From positions 124,001 through 188,000 of the forward strand of contig NZ_CP031848.1 of NCBI RefSeq assembly GCF_003441595.1: DNA of 64,000 nt. The letters run 5' to 3'. This document shows positions 48,516 through 59,232 of the stretch, one piece after another. The stretch comes from Marinobacter sp. Arc7-DN-1 (lineage in GTDB: Bacteria > Pseudomonadota > Gammaproteobacteria > Pseudomonadales > Oleiphilaceae). The position numbers were made by a program, and so were the translations under genes. Under the pieces are notes generated by a model. That model made no database searches, was not told where the DNA came from, and saw nothing but the letters and a program-made list of their open reading frames with translations. How positions within the stretch are numbered: position 1 is the first letter of the stretch; each line of letters begins with the position of its first letter.

Positions 48516-49118
48516 ATGTTCGATTGGAAAGAGATTCTGGATTTCTGGTTTGGTGAACTGGATGAGCACGGGTTGCCAGACAGTGACCACAGAAACAAAT
48601 GGTTCCGGTCAGACCGTAGGTTCGATCAGGAGATCCGCCGCCGCTTTCTTTCCCTGGTGCTGTTCGCTTCGGAGCAGGGGCTGGAGCATTGGCGGCGGGA
48701 AGCCGGTGGCATACTGGCAGAGATTCTGCTGCTTGATCAGTTTTCCAGAAACATCTTCCGGGGCGGCGCTATGGCATTTGATCAGGATCGGCAGGCCCGG
48801 AAACTCTGCAGGCAGGCCATGCGGAAGGGGCAGGATATGCTGCTTCCTCCGGTTCAGAGGGCTTTCCTATATATGCCCCTGCAGCACTCCGAGCGTAAGG
48901 AAGACCAGGACACATCTGTGGAATGCTACGAGCAGCTTGCCCGGAGTACCCAGGGGCTCCTGGCAGATTTTATGGGTAGCTTTCTTCAGTCCGCCCGGGA
49001 TCACCGCGACATTACCATCAGGTTTGGCCGTTTCCCACACCGGAACAAGGCTCTGGGGCGTGCGTCTACGGCAGAAGAAGAGGTTTACTTACAGATTGGC
49101 CGGCGATTTGGCCAATAG
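48516..49118 (+). CDS. DUF924 family protein
   Basis: The 200-residue soluble protein matches the DUF924 family. It starts WKEILDFWFGELDEHGLPDS and contains KWFRSDRRFDQEIRRRFLSL, AEILLLDQFSRNIFRGGAMA, FLYMPLQHSERKEDQDTSVE, and near the end GRFPHRNKALGRASTAEEEV. The fold is TPR-like and the family has no established function. It is divergent from the CbiX-like gene with about 100 bases between. Confidence 0.9.
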   Translation: MFDWKEILDFWFGELDEHGLPDSDHRNKWFRSDRRFDQEIRRRFLSLVLFASEQGLEHWRREAGGILAEILLLDQFSRNIFRGGAMAFDQDRQARKLCRQAMRKGQDMLLPPVQRAFLYMPLQHSERKEDQDTSVECYEQLARSTQGLLADFMGSFLQSARDHRDITIRFGRFPHRNKALGRASTAEEEVYLQIGRRFGQ

Positions 49119-49221
49119 AGCTGCTTTTTGTCAGCCCTGATTGGCCAGATGACGGAATTGGCGGCTTCCTTAAGGTTTTGTATGAAAAATGTACATTCTG
49201 ACGGGGTTGGCTATTTTGCCT

Positions 49222-49290
49222 GATAGAATACGCAACACTTACTTTGAACCGGGTGCGCGGCGTTTCGCCGCCACCTGCACGTATTCTATC
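49222..49290 (+). promoter_or_regulatory. long-range inverted repeat in the leader of the L,D-transpeptidase-like gene
   Basis: GATAGAATACG (49222-49232) and CGTATTCTATC (49280-49290) are perfect 11-base complements 47 bases apart, enclosing a small GGCG/CGCC hairpin. The right arm abuts the GGGGAT ribosome site of the gene at 49302. In an mRNA the pair would bring the ribosome site next to a stable stem. A paired operator is also possible. Confidence 0.45.
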
Positions 49291-49301
49291 GGGGATTTGT
49301 G

Positions 49302-50018
49302 ATGGTGAACTCGCGGCGTTCCCTGCCCGCCGGGCTTTTTGCGGCCGTATGGGCTGTGCTTCCTGTTTCATCGTTTGCTGCTTCTCTCGACGATAAGCTG
49401 CTGGACCAATTGAGTGGCGCAGCCCCAAAGCTCGACAGGACTGTGCTCAAGACGGCGTTTAAGGCATCACGCTGTGCTGTTTCCAGTGGTGTCGAGATGC
49501 CACAGCGGCTGGCGGTTATCGATTTTTCGTTACCCTCCAGTGAAGAGCGGTTGTGGATTTTTGATCTGGAGAAAGGCGAGCTGCTGCTCCGGGATCTTGT
49601 GGCCCATGGTAAGAATTCCGGGAATTTCGAGCCGACCGAGTTCTCCAACGTCGAAGGCAGCCATCAGTCCAGTATCGGTCTCTTTCAGGCGCGAGAGTCC
49701 TACTACGGAAAACATGGATATGCCGTCCGGCTTGATGGACTTGAACCTGGCATCAACGATCACGCCCGGCAGCGCGCGATTGTAATTCACGGTGCGGACT
49801 ATGTGAGTGACAGCTGGGTCAGCAAATACGGCCGGATAGGCCGAAGCCACGGTTGCCCTGCGGTGGACAATCAGGCCATCCGCCAGGTGGTTGATAATCT
49901 CAAGGGTGGTCAGCTTGTTTTCAAGTACTATCCCGATCAGGAGTGGCTGCACAGTTCAGGTTTCCTCAAGTGCGACAACACAACTCTGGCGGGAAAAAAC
50001 CTGGAAAAAAGTGGTTGA
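49302..50018 (+). CDS. murein L,D-transpeptidase catalytic domain family protein (YkuD_2 type)
   Basis: The 238-residue precursor has a signal peptide (about 25 residues, ending SFAA) and then a YkuD_2-type domain. Markers are AVIDFSLPSSEERLWIFDLE, GELLLRDLVAHGKNSGNFEP and SSIGLFQARESYYGKHGYAV. The catalytic HGADYVSD histidine and GRSHGCPAVDNQ cysteine are near residues 163 and 183. Such proteins are thought to act on peptidoglycan or anchor proteins in the periplasm. ATG 49302 is chosen over GTG 49299 because of GGGGATTT spacing. A tRNA-Gly promoter overlaps its stop codon. Confidence 0.88.
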   Translation: MVNSRRSLPAGLFAAVWAVLPVSSFAASLDDKLLDQLSGAAPKLDRTVLKTAFKASRCAVSSGVEMPQRLAVIDFSLPSSEERLWIFDLEKGELLLRDLVAHGKNSGNFEPTEFSNVEGSHQSSIGLFQARESYYGKHGYAVRLDGLEPGINDHARQRAIVIHGADYVSDSWVSKYGRIGRSHGCPAVDNQAIRQVVDNLKGGQLVFKYYPDQEWLHSSGFLKCDNTTLAGKNLEKSG

Positions 50019-50042
50019 CGGCGCCGGTTGGATCCGTAGAAT
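50015..50042 (+). promoter_or_regulatory. sigma-70 promoter of tRNA-Gly
   Basis: TTGACG (50015-50020) and TAGAAT (50037-50042) with a 16-bp spacer lie 35 bases before the tRNA. The -35 box overlaps the stop codon of the preceding gene. Confidence 0.75.
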
Positions 50043-50076
50043 ACGCCTCCGTTGTCGGTAACAGCCGATCAGCATT

Positions 50077-50152
50077 GCGGGAATAGCTCAGTTGGTAGAG
50101 CACAACCTTGCCAAGGTTGGGGTCGCGAGTTCGAATCTCGTTTCCCGCTCCA
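50077..50152 (+). tRNA. tRNA-Gly (anticodon GCC)
   Basis: The 76-nt gene has acceptor stem GCGGGAA with TTCCCGC, D arm GCTCAGTTGGTAGAGC, anticodon stem-loop CAACC-TTGCCAA-GGTTG and T arm GCGAG-TTCGAAT-CTCGT. The CCA end is encoded. It is nearly identical to Escherichia coli tRNA-Gly(GCC). Confidence 0.97.
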
Positions 50153-50159
50153 GATTCAG

Positions 50160-50192
50160 AAAACCCGGTCTTGAAAAAGGCCGGGTTTTTTC
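50160..50192 (+). terminator. rho-independent terminator after tRNA-Gly
   Basis: AAAACCCGG pairs with CCGGGTTTT across a 12-nt loop and is followed by a T run, starting eight bases after the tRNA 3' end. Confidence 0.9.
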
Positions 50193-50279
50193 GTATTCAA
50201 CCACCACAAACCCGGCGCCATGGCTCGTGGTCAGGTATACTCGGCAGCCTGTTTCATATCCTGATTCTGTGGGGGAGGC

Positions 50280-51107
50280 ATGTCCGCCATGAAGGTACAT
50301 TCACTGTTTATATACCCCGTCAAGTCCCTGTCCGGCATTGAGGTAAGCAGCTTTGACACTGATGATTTCGGCCCGGTCGCCGACAGACGCTGGATGATTG
50401 TCGACGATGACCGCCGTTTTGTGACCCAGAGGGAGCATCCGGAGCTGGCGCTGGTTGCTACCGCGCTGGAGGGTGGCAATGTGGTTGTCGACATTCCGGG
50501 TGAGGGTGCGTTTCCCCTGATGGCTATTGATGAGACAGATGCGGCCGGCGCAGAGGTTCGGGTCCTGGTCTGGCGTGACTGGGTCAAGGCCGTTATGGGA
50601 CAGCCTGAAGCCGGCGAGGCGTTAAGCCGGTTCTGCGGCAAGTCTCTCCGGTTTGTCTATATGCCGGACAGTTCATTTCGCCGTGTTGATGCCGGACGGG
50701 TGGATGAATACCGGCGTGTAGGCTTTGCTGACGGTTTTCCGTTCCTGATTACCAATACCGCTTCGCTGATGGAGCTGAACGGGCGCCTCGATGCTCCGGT
50801 AGAGATGCGCAGGTTCCGGCCCAACATCGTGGTGGAGGGTGCGCAGCCCTGGGATGAGGACAGCTGGCAGCAGCTGACCATTGGCAACAACCGTCTGAGT
50901 GTTGTGAAGCCCTGTTCCCGCTGTGTGGTGACCACCGTGGATCCCGCAACGGGCAAAAAGGACGCCGCCTTGCAGCCGCTCAGAACCCTGTCAGGCTATC
51001 GCAGGACGCCGGACGGCGTGATCTTCGGCCAGAACGCCATTCATGAATCACCGGGAAGTATCCGGGTTGGTGATCCTGTTACCATCAACAAATCGGAGTC
51101 AAAATAA
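50280..51107 (+). CDS. MOSC domain protein (YcbX-like)
   Basis: The 275-residue protein has the MOSC N-terminal beta-barrel (KVHSLFIYPVKSLSGIEVSS, RRWMIVDDDRRFVTQREHPE) followed by a MOSC domain. The latter has FLITNTASLMELNGRLDAPV, RRFRPNIVVEGAQPW, and the conserved cysteine in VVKPCSRCVVTTVDPATGKK at about residues 216-235. MOSC proteins such as YcbX use a molybdenum cofactor to reduce N-hydroxylated compounds; the same is inferred here. ATG 50280 follows GGGGGAGG. Uup begins two bases after its stop. Confidence 0.92.
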   Translation: MSAMKVHSLFIYPVKSLSGIEVSSFDTDDFGPVADRRWMIVDDDRRFVTQREHPELALVATALEGGNVVVDIPGEGAFPLMAIDETDAAGAEVRVLVWRDWVKAVMGQPEAGEALSRFCGKSLRFVYMPDSSFRRVDAGRVDEYRRVGFADGFPFLITNTASLMELNGRLDAPVEMRRFRPNIVVEGAQPWDEDSWQQLTIGNNRLSVVKPCSRCVVTTVDPATGKKDAALQPLRTLSGYRRTPDGVIFGQNAIHESPGSIRVGDPVTINKSESK

Positions 51108-51109
51108 AC

Positions 51110-53062
51110 GTGCCTTTGTTAACGCTGGACTCAGTCTCCCTGGCTTTTGGAATGCACCCGCTGCTGGACCAGGCATCGCTGGTAATCGACGCCGGAGAGC
51201 GTGTGTGCCTGTTGGGACGCAATGGCGAAGGCAAGTCGACCCTGCTCAGGATTGTCACTGGGGAAGTGGTGCCTGATGGCGGGGTGGTGCGCCTGGACGA
51301 CGGCGCAGTGCTTGCAGTGCTGCCGCAGAACCTGCCATCGGAGGATTCCCGCACAGCCTATGAAGTGGTTGCCGGTGCGTTTCCGGAAACCGGAACCTTG
51401 CTGGCGGAATTCCATCAGCTTTCCCAGCATGCGGATGAGTCCAGCCTGGACCGCCTGATGAAAGTCCAGGAGCGTCTGGAAGCCCTGGATGGCTGGCGGC
51501 TGGATCAGAAGGTAACCACCATTCTCGGTCAGTACGGTGTCGATCCCGATCAGACACTGAACACGCTGTCCGGCGGCTGGCAACGCCGTGTGTTGCTGGC
51601 AAAAGCCCTGGTTGCGGATCCGGACATCCTGTTGCTGGATGAACCCACCAACCACCTCGATGTGCCTGCCATCGCCTGGCTGGAAGAGGCTCTGGGCCAG
51701 TTCCGTGGCGCCATGCTGTTTGTCAGCCACGACCGGGCGTTTATCCGGCGCATGGCCACCCGGATTGTTGAGCTGGATCGGGGCAGGCTCGTGAGCTTTG
51801 CCGCCACCTATGACCGCTACCTTGAACTGAAGGAAAAAGCGCTGGAAGAGGAAGAGCGTCAGAACGCGCTGTTCGACAAGCGGCTTAAGCAGGAAGAAGC
51901 CTGGATTCGCCAGGGTATCAAGGCACGCAGAACTCGCAACATGGGCCGGGTGCGCGCCCTCCGGGCCATGCGCGAGGAACACCGGCAACGGAGAGTCCGT
52001 GGCGGTACCGCAAGCTTCGCGGTGGAGGATGCAGCCCGTTCCGGCAAACTGGTTGTTGAAACCCGGGATGCAGGCTTCGCCTATCCTGATGGTACGCCGG
52101 TGATCAGCGATATGAACCTGACTATCCTCAGGGGTGACAAGATCGGCCTTGTGGGGGAAAACGGAACCGGCAAAACGACTTTGGTTCGGCTTTTGCTCGG
52201 AGACCTGGAACCAACTGAAGGGTCGGTGCGTCTGGGTACCAATCTGCAAGTGGCCTATTTCGATCAGCTTCGCGGGGAGCTGGATCTGACCCGGAATGCC
52301 CTGGATAACCTTTCCGAGGGTCGGGAATTCATTGATATTAACGGTCAGAGCAAGCACGTGCTTGGTTATTTGCAGGAGTTCCTGTTCACACCGGAGCGGG
52401 CCAGGTCACCGGTCAGTGTGTTCTCTGGTGGTGAACGTGCGAGGCTGCTTCTTGCCAAGCTGTTCAGCAAGCCAGCGAACATTCTGGTGCTTGATGAACC
52501 GACCAACGATCTGGATGTGGAAACCCTGGAACTGCTGGAAGAACAGTTGGCGGAATTTGCCGGAACAGTGATCGTGATCAGTCACGACCGGGAGTTTCTT
52601 GATAATGTGATCACTGAAACGGTTTTCCTGGATGGATCGGGCAAAGTGCGGGAGTTTGTCGGTGGTTACACCGACTGGCGCCGGCAGGGCGGGCGTTTCC
52701 CCTCGGAAGCGACGGGTAATAGGCCGGACAAACAGGACAAAGCCAGAAAATCCGGTAAGGAAACCGCCAAAGAACGTGAACAAAAGGTGCCAGGAAGCGC
52801 AAGACAGGCAGCGCCCTCGGAAAAGAGCAAGCCTGTCAAGCTGAGCTATAAACTCAAACTGGAGCTCGAACAGCTGCCCGGGCAGATCGGGGCGCTGGAG
52901 CAGGAAGTCGCCGGCCTGAAGGAAAAGATTTCCTCGGCTGATTTTTACTCAGGCCCACCGAACGAAGTCTCGGCCACTCTGGAAGCATTGACGGAAAAGG
53001 AAAACCGTCTGGAGAAGGTTATCGAGCGGTGGATGGAGCTGGAAGAACAGGCAAGCCAATGA
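51110..53062 (+). CDS. uup: ABC-F family ATPase Uup
   Basis: Uup is a soluble ABC-F protein with two ATPase domains and no membrane segment; it is linked to ribosome or DNA transactions and limits transposon excision in Escherichia coli. The 650-residue protein has Walker A GRNGEGKSTL and GENGTGKTTL, signatures LSGGWQRRVL and FSGGERARLL, Walker B LLLDEPTNHLD and LVLDEPTNDLD, and the ABC-F linker. The C-terminal lysine-rich coiled coil (SYKLKLELEQLPGQIGALEQ) is the Uup DNA-binding region. The start is GTG 51110. Its stop overlaps the next gene. Confidence 0.95.
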   Translation: MPLLTLDSVSLAFGMHPLLDQASLVIDAGERVCLLGRNGEGKSTLLRIVTGEVVPDGGVVRLDDGAVLAVLPQNLPSEDSRTAYEVVAGAFPETGTLLAEFHQLSQHADESSLDRLMKVQERLEALDGWRLDQKVTTILGQYGVDPDQTLNTLSGGWQRRVLLAKALVADPDILLLDEPTNHLDVPAIAWLEEALGQFRGAMLFVSHDRAFIRRMATRIVELDRGRLVSFAATYDRYLELKEKALEEEERQNALFDKRLKQEEAWIRQGIKARRTRNMGRVRALRAMREEHRQRRVRGGTASFAVEDAARSGKLVVETRDAGFAYPDGTPVISDMNLTILRGDKIGLVGENGTGKTTLVRLLLGDLEPTEGSVRLGTNLQVAYFDQLRGELDLTRNALDNLSEGREFIDINGQSKHVLGYLQEFLFTPERARSPVSVFSGGERARLLLAKLFSKPANILVLDEPTNDLDVETLELLEEQLAEFAGTVIVISHDREFLDNVITETVFLDGSGKVREFVGGYTDWRRQGGRFPSEATGNRPDKQDKARKSGKETAKEREQKVPGSARQAAPSEKSKPVKLSYKLKLELEQLPGQIGALEQEVAGLKEKISSADFYSGPPNEVSATLEALTEKENRLEKVIERWMELEEQASQ

Positions 53063-53727
53063 ATATCAATTACGATTTCAGGTTTCAGGACGGGCGTACC
53101 GTCGAGTTTACAGTCACTGATCGACCGTCACCGGCGTCCGGGCCTTTGCCCTCGTGGACCAAACTCGGGCATTGTCAGTGCAGTAACTGCCCGTTGAAGG
53201 CTTCAGATACGCCTTATTGCCCTGCAGCCACTGAAATGCTGCCTGTTGTCGAAGCATTTCAGGCGGAAGATGCCTACCAGAAGGTTGAGGTGAAGGTTAC
53301 TGATGAGCGGCGCAGCTACCTGAAACAGACTGCCCTGGAAGAAGCCCTCAGGTCTTTGCTCGGGCTGAAAATGGCAACCAGCGGGTGCCCGGTACTGTCA
53401 GAGCTCAAGCCGATGGCTGTGCACCACCTGCCTTTTGCCAATACCGATGAATTTATTATGCGCAGTGTGTCCCATTATCTGCTGCAGCAGTACTTCGCCA
53501 AGCGCAATCACCAGGCGCCGGACTGGGATCTGACGGGGCTTGTTGAAAGGAACCAGAGGTTGCAGCTGGTCAATCAGGCCCTTTGGCAGCGTATTCATTC
53601 GGTCTGCAAGGGCGACAGTAATCTGAAAGCGTTACTGAACTTCTTTTCGATGGCGTCGAGCGTCAGCTTCTCCCTGGAAAGCCAGCTTCGGAAGCTCGAG
53701 GCAAAAATGGGCGGGGAAGGGGGGTAG
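53059..53727 (+). CDS. conserved protein of unknown function with N-terminal cysteine cluster, coupled to uup
   Basis: The 222-residue soluble protein is not one I can name with confidence. It starts MNINYDFRFQDGRTVEFTV, and residues 35-56 contain a C-x-C-x2-C-x8-C arrangement (HCQCSNCPLKASDTPYCPAA) that could bind a metal. A helical domain follows (RSYLKQTALEEALRSLLGLK and EFIMRSVSHYLLQQYFAKRN) with another cysteine in SGCPVLSEL. ATG 53059 overlaps the uup stop (ATGA), so translation is probably coupled. A terminator follows. Confidence 0.7.
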   Translation: MNINYDFRFQDGRTVEFTVTDRPSPASGPLPSWTKLGHCQCSNCPLKASDTPYCPAATEMLPVVEAFQAEDAYQKVEVKVTDERRSYLKQTALEEALRSLLGLKMATSGCPVLSELKPMAVHHLPFANTDEFIMRSVSHYLLQQYFAKRNHQAPDWDLTGLVERNQRLQLVNQALWQRIHSVCKGDSNLKALLNFFSMASSVSFSLESQLRKLEAKMGGEGG

Positions 53728-53748
53728 CAGTCCCGGGCGACAGACCGG

Positions 53749-53771
53749 GCCCGGGACAACGCCCGGGCTTT
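53749..53771 (+). terminator. probable terminator after the uup unit
   Basis: GCCCGGG pairs with CCCGGGC across a 6-nt loop, followed by a short TTTC. It lies 22 bases after the stop and also sits just before the end of the convergent usp gene. Confidence 0.6.
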
Positions 53772-53785
53772 CGGTTCCGGAACCC

Positions 53786-54217
53786 TTAGTGAATCCTGAT
53801 GGCCAGAACGTCGCACTCAGTACCGTGCAGAACACCGTTGGCAGTTGAGCCCAACAAAAGCTGGAAGCCCTTTCGCCCATGGCTGCCAACAATCACGAGG
53901 TCCACGTCCTGCTCTTTGGCAAGCCTGTGAATTTCTGATTCCGGGCGCCCGACCGTAACTACCTGGTTTGTCCTGGAAACTCCGTATTGGTCACCGTAGG
54001 TGCCCAGTTGCTCACGGGCGGCTTTGTCGAGCTGATCCTGAAGTTCGGTCAGGTCCATCGGTATATCACCGCCATAGGCGTAGCCAACGGGCTCAACCAC
54101 ATGAACCAGCATCAGCTCCGCCCCATGGGCCTCGCTCATGGCTTTCGCCTTGTTGAGCACCTGTGGGGCTTCTTCCGTCAGGTCAATGGCAACAAGCATT
54201 TTCTTGTAGGCGGACAT
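53786..54217 (-). CDS. universal stress protein UspA family
   Basis: The 143-residue protein is a single Usp domain. It begins YKKMLVAIDLTEEAPQVLNK with the conserved aspartate, contains LMLVHVVEPVGYAYGGDIPM, and ends with DLVIVGSHGRKGFQLLLGST, the ATP-binding-type glycine motif, then ANGVLHGTECDVLAIRIH. Proteins of this class respond to stress and starvation; the nucleotide-binding residues appear present. It is monocistronic on the minus strand. Confidence 0.94.
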   Translation of the reverse strand: MSAYKKMLVAIDLTEEAPQVLNKAKAMSEAHGAELMLVHVVEPVGYAYGGDIPMDLTELQDQLDKAAREQLGTYGDQYGVSRTNQVVTVGRPESEIHRLAKEQDVDLVIVGSHGRKGFQLLLGSTANGVLHGTECDVLAIRIH

Positions 54218-54330
54218 GGCATCGCTCCTTCGCGCGCGGGGTGATATTGTCTTGAGGATAGTACTTTAAATCTAATCGGAAAAGTGTAGCGGGAAACTGA
54301 CAGGTATCAATAAAGACGGCGGAAAAGCGC

Positions 54331-54360
54331 TTTTCTGGCAGGCAATTAGGCCCGCCAGAA
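54331..54360 (-). terminator. possible terminator hairpin after the exported helical protein gene
   Basis: TCTGGCAGGC pairs with GCCCGCCAGA apart from one A-C mismatch, around a short AATTAG loop, 14 bases beyond the stop of the minus-strand gene. A second palindrome (GAAAAGCGCTTTTC) follows. A clear U run is lacking. Confidence 0.4.
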
Positions 54361-54373
54361 AAAGAGGAGAGGG

Positions 54374-55192
54374 TCAGACGTTGCCTTGTAAGAGCTCTAT
54401 GATGTTGGCCAGCCCCTTCAGGATACCCTTGGAATACCGGTCGATCACGAAGCCCACATTCTTCTCGTTATAGTTGATATAAGAGCCGCGGATAAACTGC
54501 CACTTGGATGAGATGCTGTTAAGTGCCGCGTTTAATTCCGGCGAGCCCTGGCCCTGCATAACAGATTCCAGCAATGCATCCAGTTCCCTGGCTTGCTCGT
54601 CGAGCGGTGTTTCGGTAGAGGAGCCCTGGAAGGTCTGGGAAACCGAGGAGTTGGTGCGTACCGAATACTTGGCCATCATCTGGGCCATTTTTACAGCGGC
54701 AGAACGCGCCGCCTCGACCCGGGGGCTTGTAGCCGTCTGGGAGCTTTCCTGGGCTACCCGATATAACCCGGTCGCCTTCTCGTTCATGGTGAGGGCCTGG
54801 TTCGCCATATCGGAAACCAGCCGCAAGTCCGGATAGCCCTGGTTACGCACATCATTGATGTTGCTGCGCATCAGGTTCTTGAACTTGTCGAACTCCTGGT
54901 TCAGCCCTTCAATATCTTCGGCAGACAGCACCCCGGAATTACTGCCGGCGATAGAATTCATGGAGTCGTTGGCTGAGTTGATGCCCTGCACAATCTCGTT
55001 CAGGGTATCGGTATCGCCGGTTCCACTGAAACGGTAGTAGGCGTCCAGGGCCATGTAATTGCTGACCCGGAAATTATGGAGGTCGGAGAGGAATCCGTCG
55101 GCGCCATCCTGGGCGCGGGCACCCAGGGAAGTCAGTGCAAGGAGAATAAGCGCGGCTACAAGAGAGCGTATCCGCAGGTTAGCGTCTTTCAT
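54374..55192 (-). CDS. exported helical protein of unknown function (PilJ-like sensor region?)
   Basis: The 272-residue precursor has a cleavable signal peptide (SLVAALILLALTSLGARAQ). The mature protein is predominantly helical by composition, with heptad-like segments (LNQEFDKFKNLMRSNINDVR, AARSAAVKMAQMMAKYSVRT, ARELDALLESVMQGQGSPEL). A late segment, SSKWQFIRGSYINYNEKNVG, recalls the end of PilJ/NIT-type periplasmic sensor bundles. No membrane anchor or signalling domain follows. The PilJ comparison is a weak impression; a free periplasmic protein is the safe reading. It is separated from fadB by a 442-base gap. Confidence 0.55.
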   Translation of the reverse strand: MKDANLRIRSLVAALILLALTSLGARAQDGADGFLSDLHNFRVSNYMALDAYYRFSGTGDTDTLNEIVQGINSANDSMNSIAGSNSGVLSAEDIEGLNQEFDKFKNLMRSNINDVRNQGYPDLRLVSDMANQALTMNEKATGLYRVAQESSQTATSPRVEAARSAAVKMAQMMAKYSVRTNSSVSQTFQGSSTETPLDEQARELDALLESVMQGQGSPELNAALNSISSKWQFIRGSYINYNEKNVGFVIDRYSKGILKGLANIIELLQGNV

Positions 55193-55634
55193 CGGATGGG
55201 TCTCCGTACATGCTGTTTTATTATTGTGGACCAAAGTCGTAGATCGAAGGTAAAGTAACTGCGCCGGCCAATCAAGCAGTTTTGGCGGCCTCGGTGTCTG
55301 TAAATGTAAACAACTTTGAAATTTGCGTGATGAAGTTCCGGTTTTTTCTTAGAAGTGGCTTCCAGTTAACTGAATCATAACAATTCTGCTGCGTTTTTCT
55401 TCGGCTGCCTCCAGCTTTTCGGGGACTTTTGCAGCCCGTCCGAAAGAAACAAATTGACAAACGCGCCGTTTTTTTTCATCGTGTGCCCTCACGATTCAAA
55501 CGACTGTATGAATTTTTTGAATCGAATGACCGGGCAGTGACCGAAATCTCGCTGCACAAACAGCCGGCCGCGCTGGCGAACTGACAGCGCCACCTGGCTG
55601 GAAGCAGTTCCAAACACAGACTGGAGATCAGTTG
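55193..55634. other. 442-base intergenic region upstream of fadBA
   Basis: No protein or RNA gene is seen here. It contains a TTGACA -35-like hexamer at 55454-55459 with no good -10. Near it is CAAAC-GCGCC-GTTTT at 55458-55472, which resembles a PsrA-type fatty-acid operator with a spacer one base too long. An 8-bp inverted repeat GATTCAAA/TTTGAATC with a 15-bp spacer lies at 55493-55523. The left part should hold the promoter of the divergent exported-protein gene. Confidence 0.4.
55493..55523 (+). promoter_or_regulatory. inverted repeat in the fadBA upstream region (candidate operator)
   Basis: GATTCAAA at 55493-55500 and TTTGAATC at 55516-55523 form a perfect 8-bp dyad about 110 bases before fadB. 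Its two-fold symmetry and position suit a dimeric regulator. Fatty-acid repression of fadBA by FadR or PsrA is known in related bacteria, but the sequence is not a good match to either consensus, so the ligand is unknown. Confidence 0.35.
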
Positions 55635-58984
<3,350 letters not shown>

Positions 58985-59019
58985 TTCGGTAAGCTGAATT
59001 GGAAACAAGCTCTCAGGAG

Positions 59020-59043
59020 GCCCGGCAAATGCCGGGCTTTCCT
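59020..59043 (+). terminator. rho-independent terminator after fadBA
   Basis: GCCCGGC pairs with GCCGGGC around an AAAT loop, followed by TTTCCT, 35 bases after the fadA stop. Confidence 0.8.
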
Positions 59044-59101
59044 GTCTCTGACCGTGTAAAAAAGCCGGTCATAAACAGAAGAATGGGTTGTCTTGCTTTT
59101 C

Positions 59102-59130
59102 TTGACCCTGTAAAACAATGCACCTATACC
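59102..59130 (+). promoter_or_regulatory. sigma-70 promoter of topA
   Basis: TTGACC (59102-59107), a 17-bp spacer and TATACC (59125-59130) lie 103 bases before topA, after the fadA terminator. The long AT-rich leader beyond it contains no evident gene. Confidence 0.75.
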
Positions 59131-59232
59131 AATGTGGCGGCTATTGAGTGTTTTCTAGCCGACTGATTTTACAGCGAGTTTACGGTTTGCTGATTTTTTA
59201 ACCGATTATCGCCAAGGACACAGATCTCTGAT

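Noticed and set aside
51131..52357. 408-codon open frame on the minus strand
   Set aside because: Antisense shadow of uup with no recognisable protein features.
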